A DNA stretch of 64,000 nucleotides from Sipunculus nudus (Eukaryota; Annelida; Sipuncula; Golfingiida; Sipunculidae), in the NCBI GenBank assembly GCA_026874595.1, contig CM049309.1:12080576-12144575 (forward strand). The letters run 5' to 3'. The translations under genes and the position numbers were made by a program. Numbering within the stretch: the stretch's first letter is position 1; each line of letters opens with the position of its first letter. Below the pieces are notes generated by a model. The model did not search any database. It saw only the letters and a list, made by a program, of their open reading frames with translations, and was not told the origin of the DNA. Below are positions 22,080 through 33,491 of the stretch, in pieces.

Positions 22080-25000
22080 ATAATATTTATATAGCGCCAA
22101 TTTACCACACTTATACCTACTTAAAGAGCATTATTTATCTGAAATCAATTACCTAAGCCCCACTTTCTTTAGCCATTGTAAATGAATTACGAACAAAATT
22201 ATACAAATTAATGACAAAAATAAATAAGTTTTTAAAACTGGTTTTTGAGATCGGAGTCTGAGATTGTTTTAAGTGTATAATAGGAAGCGAATTCCAGACT
22301 TTCGGGGCTGTGTTATAAAACGGAAGGAAAGTTCACCGACTTCCATATGACACTTAGGTACGTTAAGAATATTTCCGCCAGTTGAACGTATAGTACTCAA
22401 AGGACAATAGGTTATTAATTTTTTTCAGACAAACATGAAGGAAGTAAGCCATCGAAATGGCGTTAAAAAATAAGAATTTTGTATAGTAATCGAATGATCT
22501 CCTCAGTCATATATATGTGTAAGAGATGCACACGTCAGAAGCGCAACGTGTAATCCAGGCTGAAGCATAACTGATATGATATTTGCAATCCAGCAGCCAC
22601 GAGAAAAGTGCGAGGGACAGAATCTGGACTAGAGTGTACAGACTTCATTGACCTGACGAAGGCGTTTGACACTGTCGTGCAATAGCAAGGCCCCCCCCCC
22701 CCCCCCCCCCCCCCCCCGTGGACAGTTCTGACCGTCCCCGGCAATTTGTGGATTTGATTGGATGTTTCATGACAATATGATTGTCCTTTTTTTCGTGGTC
22801 AAAGCATCCAAAGTTGTTCAACATCCTGAACGACGTGAAGCCAAGTGTGTCCTGGTTCAGCAGTATACCCATAATTTCAAATATGCGACCTGTAACAACC
22901 GGGTTTACTTAGTATACGCAAAGTGGCAGCCTGGGTGAGTTTTTTTTAATGGCTGAGAGAAAAAAAAACCTGTATACGAGTTTGTGCTTGAGGATGCGAC
23001 AAGACTTCAAATACCTGAGTCAATGTTTTACTTGACAAGGAGATCATTGAAAATTGAATGCAAGGCTATAGAAAAGCCTTTGATCTTATATACATGTGCT
23101 GAACCAACGTAACATCATACATAAAATCTAAGAAAAATAAAAGTGCACAAGGCAGTTGTTATTAACTGCTTTTTCCAAGTATTTGTGATTTGGGCATTGT
23201 ACATGAGACATAAATTGACTGAACGCTTTCACGTGCGCATCCTAAGGTCCATCCTGCATGTTCGAGCTGCACACGTAGGGCAGGTCATACTGGCGTGCTC
23301 TCACAAAGCAGAAAACAAACTCCCTGTAGGTACAACGTGACAGAATCCCGATGGTGGAGGAGGGCACTATCGGCCGTACTCATGCATGGAATATGGACGA
23401 TTTCATGTCCCCAGTGCTGTTGTCCAACCAAATAATAACAAAGGTTCCTGAGTCACATAAGAATATCTAGGACATAGGATGCACATGGAAGACATCGGCA
23501 TGCACAATGGGTGACCAAAATTTGAAAATCCTGCATTTGTACCATGAAAGTAAGGTCGAAACATTTACACTATATATCTTATTGTACATTATATCTCGTT
23601 TTAGCAAGGGGTCACCGGCCGCCTCGTCCTGGCCATCTTCTCCGCCATCTTGGGGATGTACACGTTTGGTTACAACACAGGAGTTATAAACAATCCACAG
23701 GGAGTACGTGCACCTTTTTTTATTCATTGTGAAACAAACAAAAAAAAAAAACAAAAACTAAAAAGCTTAACCTCGACTTCAGCTGTAAGCTTCATAATAG
23801 TATATTTGTTTTATCAAACGTGAAGAGAACTAAATGCCAAAAAAAGAATTAGCCTCAGCATTTGCTTCAACAACCCAATTTATAATTGATAGTATTAAGC
23901 GCTCTTTTTTAAAACAAAACGAGTTGTCCCATATTAGTAGTAACGCACTACCAATGATTTCGGTGATTTTAAACGCCCATTATATTTTGTTTCAGTCTGA
24001 CACACGTGCACGATGTATTGCTAAATCTGCTGAACACGTTTTCTTGCAGGTGATTAAGGACTTTTACAATGAGACCTATTTTAACAGACATGGCCGTTAC
24101 ATCCCGGATAACGTTTTAACCATAATGTGGGCCTTCACTGTGGCTGTGTTTGCCTTTGGCGGAATGATTGGAGGCTTCATGGGAGGATGGTGGGCGGATA
24201 AGCTTGGAAGGTTTGTATTTAGACCTCAGAAACGCTGTTTTTTTTTAAATTGGTTCTCGAGAGGTCAAGCCGAAATTCTGGACCAATCAAAAAATCTGAG
24301 AATGCAATACACGTTCTGTGATTGGTTTAACTGATCAAGGTTAAGCAAATGTATTCCTTTTCACATTATATTATCATATAAAATACTTGCCAAAGAAAAC
24401 AAAATAAAATTAAAATATAGACGTTACATAAACTTACCCCATTGGGAACAATATTTTTCTATTTATTAACAAAAAACATGAGTTTGTGTCGTATTTAAAA
24501 AGAGATATTGGCACATCTATATGAGTACTGTCAACAGGGAGTACGTGCACCTTTTTTTATTCATTGTGAAACAAACAAAAAAAAAAAAACAAAAACTAAA
24601 AAGCTTAACCTCGACTTCAGCTGTAAGCTTCATAATAGTATATTTGTTTTATCAAACGTGAAGAAAACTAAATGCCAAAAATGACGTCGCCCCTGTGACT
24701 AAAAATTCTAGATATCATCAAATGCTTAATATTTCTGTCACTGTCAGCCCAACATTTTCAGGGAATACTAAAAACAACATGTGATGGTAGATTCAAGTCA
24801 TTTCATAATTTTGCCTGTGATGTCACACTTTGCACCAGCAAATTATGTCAGCGTAATGTCTCTGTTCTGGATGCAATGCTTCCTGCGTATAACACCACCA
24901 GGTTTACCCAACCTCTACTGACGATAATAAATCTAGTCACACCAAGCTTCCTGTCGAAAAACAGATTTCATTATTTGAAAGCGGGGAGCTGAAGTACTAC

Positions 25001-28000
25001 TTAAACACGAACGGTTTGTCATAGCGGGCGTGCTGCCCAAGAAACACTGCGTTGTCTGTGTGCCCTGCAGAATCTTGTTTCATGTAATTAATCCTGCGTT
25101 TCGAACTCATTAAACAACGGATTCGAGGGAATTGCAAAAAACGCATCTCTACTGTCTGGCTCATAAATTCGTCAAAAGCTGTTATTACAGTAGGGTTCCC
25201 GAGGGTTCAAATTAAAAAAAAAAACGGGCATTTACGAGGCATAACGGTCATTTAGGAAGCGTAACGGGTATTTTTGGTGTGTGCATGATGTAAAGCGTGC
25301 AGTCCACTTGACACATTCAGTTTAACGGCTGTCAACTGTTGGTCATAATAGCCCTTTATTTGCAATTTATAATCCCCTTTTTCAGAAAGCGCGGGATGCT
25401 GTGTAACGTTGTGTTTGGTATTGTTGGCGGGTTGCTGATGGGGCTCAGTAAAACGGCACGTTCATACGAGATGGTCATTATCGGCCGCTTCATTATCGGC
25501 TTCAACTGTGGTAAGTTATGATGCTACAGTTTAACTACACACTAATGATGTCCGGTGTTTTATCAAACTTCAGATCAATATAAAAAAAAACCTTGTATTT
25601 GCGAAATATAATTCTTAAATCCGAAAAGCCAGCCGTGTTGAAATGACAATAAAATATAAGATAATATAAATATATAGATATAAGTAGCATGCAGTAAAAC
25701 GTCACCATGGTTATCTTAAGTGTATTATTTCAATTCCCATCATCTACAGTTCCATGTATTTCAAACCGACAGCACCTTATCTAAATGCAGGGGGCGGGTC
25801 AAGGATTTACGAAAAGGATGGGTCCAACCAAGGAGGACTAATGACAAACCTAAAAAAAGGTCTTCAGGTCCAGGCCGCAAAAATTGGTCTCATTTAAAGC
25901 TTCTGTAATGTTTTCATGCTCCCAACCCATCCGTTCGGGTTTCCTTTTCGCCTTACATTTGTGAAATGTATCGCAAATTTATTTCCCTTGTCTGTTTTCA
26001 TGCTCGGGATAGATTTAATGCCTAAGACACAGAAAATTTGTGTTGTATCGACCCTAGTCAGATATGTTGGTTGGTGGCTGCCAAATTGAACATTTTTAGT
26101 CAGTATTTTTGAGATACATCAGAAAAATTGTGCATGATTACTTCCTGATATAAGGAAACATTCTATGTGGCTACCGTCAGGATTTTAGTAGGTGACTATT
26201 TTATTCCAGTTTAGTCTGTATCCTGTAATATCACCCAGTGGTTCATCTGACATCATCTAATGTCACCCACATCATTCGATTAAGTGACCATGCTGACTTA
26301 CACTGCACCATTCCTACGGAGTCTGAGAGTACACCATTCCTTAGGGTTTTACCTCCGTCAAATAAAATTAGTATTATTGTTGTGGGGATTAAGAAACAAA
26401 ATATTGCTGGATGTCACCTGTACAGACAAAGTCGAGGTGGAAGGAAGATTTTTTTTAAGAAGATAGAAGTGATTACAAGACAGAGACATGAGCATAAGAT
26501 ACTTAAGAATTGCATACTGGAAAATAATAACCAGAAAATGATGATAAAGGAAGATAAAGGACAAACGTCTCCAGCCTACATTTGAGCAGAAATAACATTT
26601 GAGCATGATTGTCAGTTAAAACAGAACCAGTAAAGGAAATAGCCCCATCTTCCTACCAAGTACTAAAACAGGGCGCAGGGGTAGTACATAAGGAACAATA
26701 TCATGCATATATGCACAGAAGAAAAATATCAGTAACAAAATGTAGAATGTGTTGACTTTACATTTGAAACACCAACAAATGATAGAACCATCTGTGTACT
26801 TTATAGAATTCTAGGTTCAATTGCAGTGGAGTTTGTTAATAGTATGGCTCAGTACTTTGAAATCAATATTAATAGAACGAGTCACCTTGTGGTGGTTGAA
26901 GATTTTAACATCAAAATTGACCAACCAAATAATAATGAAACTACACTTTGGCGGGGCATGATGGAAAGTTTTGATTTAGGCAATAATGTTAACTTTTCAA
27001 CCCATAATGCTGGTCATACAATGGATCTAGTGCTATCAGAGAATGCCTCTTCCGTTGTTAGAAACATCAAACAATGATATTTCATAGAATTTGATATGGA
27101 TTGTAAACTGACAGAATGATAGAGCAAACAATCAGGAAAGGAATATGGGAGAAAAAAAGATAAAGACTTGTTTGCTTCAGACTTCAATGAATAACTTATT
27201 AAAATTCCCATGGAGAGTGTAGACCAACTGGTGTTGAGTTACAAGAACTATCTTGAAATTGTGGCGAATAAATCTGCACCAGTGAAAACTTACAAGGTAA
27301 AAGATAGAAACCCAACACCATGGCTCACTGATGCGCTCATAGGTGATATAAAACAAATGCCACAAAAAAGAAAGAGTCTGTCTGGAAAAGGAGACGTGAT
27401 TAATCAAGCTATAGAGCTTTTGAACATTACAGACGGCGTGTTAATCACAATTTGAAACATGCCAGACAGGTATTTATATGTTTTTTTTCACAAAATCATA
27501 AAGGGAATTAAAAACAATCTATGACCCGCTACTGATCCAGAAAGAGGCTTTACCTTTTCAAAGTGCTCATATAATTTTACCCTTGTTAAGAAGTTCCTTA
27601 ACTTCTTCATATCCAAAATAGTCAAAATCATGGATTGACTTTAACCTGTAAATCCAGAAAACATTGCTCAAAAGTATGTGAAATCAATATTAGAAACAGA
27701 TAATTGTTTCTGTGATTTTGCACTGCTGGACGATAAGGCAGTGAACACCTTGCTTTGTAAATCGGCAAACAAAAGTTGTGAATTAGATCACATCACTACA
27801 TACCTAGTGAAAAAAACTATTCTAACATTTTTCTGCCTCTGTTTAAGGATGTCATCGATTCTTCCCTGCAACAGGGTGTTTTTCCAAGTTTCCTCAGAAC
27901 AGCATTAGTAATACCTCTTCTTGAAAAAGCGGGTGTTACTTTGACAGAAAAGAACTATAGACCTGTATCGAATTTAGCATTTTTGGGAAGTTAATTGAAA

Positions 28001-31000
28001 GTGCACCTTGTAACAAGCTGATGGAACATATTATTAGAACTGGTAAAATTGACCAGTGTCAAGCTGCTTATAGAATTGGCAGCTCGACTGATACAACTCT
28101 GTTAATAGTTCATACAGATATATGGAAAGCTATTGATAAACAAGAAATAATGTGTCATTCTGCTTGATTTGAGTGCAGCGTTTGACACTGTTGATCACTT
28201 TGTGTTTTTAAACAGGTTAAGATTTAGATACGGTATCAATGGGAATGTGCTGCCTTGGCCACAATCATACATAAAAGGTAGAACTCAGTCAGTTTTAGTG
28301 GGGGATGACTTCATGAAAGGCAGTCTTGAGCTAGCTGTGGTGTTCCTCAAGGGTTTATTCTGGGACCGGTACTATATTTGAACACAGCCCCTACAGGAGA
28401 TTTACGTAGGGCACATCAAAACCTTAGTGAGAAATTTAGAATACTATATGGACAGACAAATGAAACGCAAAGAACATATTAGCAAACTTTGTTGTTCTTC
28501 TTACCTGACACTGAAAAATATTGACAGGGTTAAACAGTAATTAACAACAGACACTATTCAAATTTAAATTAAAGGGGTTAGTTGTTAGCCGCCTGGATTA
28601 CTGCCACAGCCTTTTGCTTGGTACACATGAATGTTTTAAATAAAAACTACAGTTGATTCAGAATGTGACAGTTCTTACAGTGTGTGGCCTTAGAAAGTAT
28701 GAGAGAATCTCTCCAAGGTCTTCACTGGCTTAAAATTAGAGAAATAATCAGTTATAAAGTTCTTGTGTTCGTTTATTAATGTGTCAGTAAGTCAGCCACG
28801 GTATATTTGCAATCGCTTCTAGAATATGAATAAAGGAGAGCTTTAAGATCACAGAGTAAAAACAAACTGCCAGTTCTAGTTTATATTGGAACAAGTTAGA
28901 CTATCATCTTTTGCACATGAAGGTCCCTGCCTGTGGAATGAATTAACAACATTTGTGAATGTTCGATCTCTTAATGTTTTAAAATCCAAACTTAAAACAT
29001 TTTTATTCTGCAAATCATATCATGTCTATTGTAGTTGATAATATCTTAGTTAAATTTATAATGTTATTCATACTATGTTTCATTGCTGCACAACTATGAT
29101 TTTTAGATATTATGATAATAATTTAATGTGTAAAGCGCTTTCGATATGTTATGTATATTCATTATAAAAAGCGCTATATAAATAAATTATTATTATTATT
29201 ATTATATTAATGCTTCAAAGAAAATCATTATTAAATTATCTATATAGACAAGAACCATTCAAATTTTATGACACTCTTTGGGTGTCTATCAAAAATTGAT
29301 AAAGTGAACATTTTGATTTTCTTCAGGCCTGTACACTGGTTTAGCGCCGGTGTACAACTCTGAGTGTGCCCCTGTACGGGTACGTGGCGCCGTAGGAACG
29401 TGTAACCAGCTCGCTGTGACTATTGGTATACTGTCTTCACAAGTGTTCGGGCTCGGTGAACTTTTGGGTACGGCACAACTCTGGCCGGTTGTATTAGGTA
29501 TGTTCTATGTATATATTCGTTTATCGCATGCTCTGCATTAATGTCCGAAGTGCTTTAAGGTGTGCATAAATTGTGTATAAATGAATAGCTTGATCTATCA
29601 ACTTCTCCTGCATACTGAAATAACTAAACTTTCATGTTTAACTCTCAATTCCACCAATTTTTATCACAAATGGCCAAAAATGAAATCTATGTAATTTTTT
29701 ATTTTTTGCCGAAATTGTCAGGTCAGCGTCAAATCAGAAACTGGTCATCCTGTCTCAGGATTGGTCTTGGGATTTAAGTTGTAATTCCTTTTTTTTAGAA
29801 TTTGCCATAATGTATACAGATCAAACGATGGAGGTGTCTTAAGTTGTACCCACTAAAACTTTTTTTCCTTCTTTTGATATTTCTTCCTATCTTTCACACT
29901 TTCGTTCCTTCTTTCAATCTTTCTTCCATTCTTTCTTTCATACTTTGTCTAAAACTTCAAATTTTCAAACCGTTCACAATTTAACTCTTTACACTTAATT
30001 TTCTCACAAGGAAAGAAATCAAAGCATGGATTAAAGCATAATTCTTCAGCCAGAAAGCAACGATATCCAAGGCAACATATATACGACAAATTTTTAGTAT
30101 TTTTTTCGATAACTTCAGGCATCACGGCTATACCTCCTGCCCTCCAACTGTTACTGATGCCCCTGAACCCAGAAAGTCCCAGCTATCTCCTACTGGTGAA
30201 AGGAGACGAAGAAAATGCAGTCAAAGGTAGGCGTTTTCATCGTTTTCTAGCCTTTTATTAGCTGTTTACGGTACTGTGTTTACGATTCTGTATGGTATAT
30301 TTTTCAGTGCGGTGTGATAGTGTATTTAATGTTATATATAATTGTTTGTTAAAGCTCTGCAGACATTGAGAGGAACTACCGACGTGTCCGAAGATATAGA
30401 AAAACTCCGACAGGAACAACAGGCGGAGTCCTCGGTTGAAAAGGTAAAAGAGAGACTTACATAAATCTGTATAATTGATTAATAAATCAAATGTTTGCAC
30501 CCTATTATTTCTCAATTTTGCTTGTCCAATGTATGGATGAAGAAATGGTATTATTGAAGCTAAGAGACAACGCAAAAATCAGTCATTGTCAAAATTTACG
30601 ATTAGATTTGTTGAGAACACGAGTGAACCATGCTGAAGGCAAAAATCAGAGAGAAATTACCACCATCATATAGATGACGAACTGTTTCAAATTCACGATT
30701 GCTGATTACGGACACATAAAAATAATTATCACGAGATAATAATTCGAGATCTCGACTTAATATCTCGAGATAAAATTTCGCAGAAAAAACATTAAGTCTA
30801 CATTGAAGTGGTACCAACCATTTGATGCTTAATTGACGTAAAACATAACAAAGTTAAGGGGACCCATTTCGCTTATTAAATAAACGATCCCTTAAACATT
30901 TTTATAAAAATAAGTAAAAAAGAGCCGATCCCACGGGGTACCGGTAGTCCCTTTTGTTTATATCCACGTATTTATACCAGGGGGCTATAATGGCTGCCGG

Positions 31001-33431
31001 TCGTGATAGAAACACTTCAAGCAAAGACATCTGGCTTCAGTTTTTTGTGAATGACAAAAGATTGCATTACTTCATGTGGTCTCACTAACAACAACTATAG
31101 GGATATGTCTAGGGATATTATCTCGAGATATCCCCCCCCCCCCCCGACGTCCTATTGTTTTTTTTTTTAAATTCAATCCCGAAATATTCTGTCGAGATCT
31201 TGAGATATTATGTCGAAATCTCAATATATTTAAGAAATACTATGTCCTAAATATAGAGAAATATAACATTTTAAATTGAGAAGCACACTATAAGATGGAA
31301 AGCAAATGGGGGGGGGGGGGGGGGGCTTTGGAATTATTTTCTTTCTCCGCAAACATGCGCGCTTAATGTAGGTGCGGTTTGGATGAGACTTCCTTGCTGA
31401 TATAGATGTTCCATCACAGTCATTTAAGACCGCTTGTCTGGTTTTCTTGGTATCGTCGAGTTCATCATTCTTTCGATAACATCCTTTGTTAATCACTTTC
31501 TTCTGTTATATCACAGATGAGCATACTACAGCTTTTGAGGTCATCCGACCTGAGGCTCCCCCTGGTGGTCAGCCTCCTCATGCACCTGTCTCAACAGTTC
31601 AGCGGCATCAACTGTGTAAGCTCTGCAGCAAAACCTTTCTTCGGCAGTTTATCTGTATAAGAGGAAGATATATGCACACAGCAAGAACATTTGATTTTTT
31701 TTATTGTCAGTGTGTTGATCGCCATTTTCTTAATAAAACGTTTAAATTTTTATTATAGAGCTTGATATCTGTGATATTAGGAATCTATAACATTATTTTG
31801 AACAATATTTCATAGCGCTAAGAATCTTACCATGCATTTTACAAAGGGTTGCATTATCTGTAGTTACAAAAGAACTGTTAAAGCCTAGAGAATTTTTACA
31901 AAGAAATGTTAATTTACTTCTTCGTTATAAGGTCATGGGAATTCTCTCGCATGCAGTGCACAACAGGGAGTGGACTGTTAACTATACATAAAAAATCTCT
32001 AATTACTTGATTACCATCACATGACATAACCTGGTGTTATTTTTTTATCCGCCATCATGATCCTTATTGGCTTGTCACAGAGCATTTGATCCAATAGACC
32101 GCCACACAATAACTTAATCAAGCCGTATAAACATATTTCAAGCACGAGTGTATCCAATTTCCTACACAATATATGTGGTTATGTTTATTTGCTTAATATC
32201 AACTACTTTTATAATTAAAAATTATGGATTTCATACCATTCAGCCATTATGTTGTTTCAAACTTGTTTGTGATATTCAAAATAATGCATTTTAAAAATTG
32301 TGATAATTTCACCATTGTTATAGTGCGACCATACGTATGGCTGTGTTATATTTTACTATTAACAGTTTTTTTACAATAAACCTTTGTGAGATGTGACTAT
32401 ATATACAGGCAATAAAAATTCTCTTCCAGGTGTTTTATTATTCTCGGAGTCTTTTTGAAAACGTCGGCTTGGATTCAAGAACAGCGTCATACGCTACGCT
32501 TGCTGTCGGCTGCATCATGGTTACCATGACACTCGTCACCATCCCCCTGATGGACAGGCTCGGCCGCCGGACGCTACATCTAAATGGTCTCGGCGGAATG
32601 TTCGTCTTCAGCATCGTCTTCACCATCGCATTTACTCTCAGGGTAGTACTGAAATGTTCGGAAAAATATTTTTATGTGATACACAATTAATAATCTCAAC
32701 TATCTGCTGTAGTCTCAAAACCAACAGTCTCAAATCTCAACTGGTCTCGAAACTAAGAAAGTACATTTGGTATCTGTTTTAATATATATGTAATGATAAA
32801 GTGGGGTCATGATTACATTACATGTAATAATATATATATATATATATATATTATTTATGCAAGCGCGGCCTTAGAAACATTATAGCATTAGGTTTCATTG
32901 TGCAAATGTGTCCGAATGTGTAAGGGTGTACGTAATACTCAGCTGTTATATCAGGAACAACTCGAAAGCCTTTATTTACGTGAAAAACTTGAACAAAGTA
33001 TCCTGGTACATTTTCCTATTAGCTCCGTCGCATAAAGACGAGAGACATATGTAATTATCTTGGGGAAAAATAAAATAGGCTTGAATCTGCGCATTAACAG
33101 TTTGATATGGTATAAATATGCATCTTATTTATCAAATAACTGTGTAATTAATTTACAATAATAACTTTGTTAAAAACATTTATTTACTACCAGAATCGTG
33201 GCCAGGCCATGCAGTACATCAGCATCATCAGCGCCCTCCTGTTCGTGGTTTTCTTCGCCAGTGGACCAGGTAAAAAAAACGAAATTTTATGTCATCAGTG
33301 AAAGTCTTCCCTAGTGACAGCTGTCATTTTCATGTTTTTTATATATTTCTAAAGAGCTGTGGTCGGTTAGGTTTTCATATAAATGTAAATCTCATCATCC
33401 TATCAAGCACACGTCTGCTCCATCTTTGCCC

Positions 33432-33491
<60 letters not shown>

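Noticed and set aside
22535-22872. Gly-rich open frames on the minus strand
   Set aside because: Glycines come from the 27-nt poly(C) tract; the region is a dead RT fragment.
23834-24334. A 166-codon open frame as a stand-alone gene
   Set aside because: Only 24050-24210 is transporter exon 3; the rest is intron with unrelated composition.
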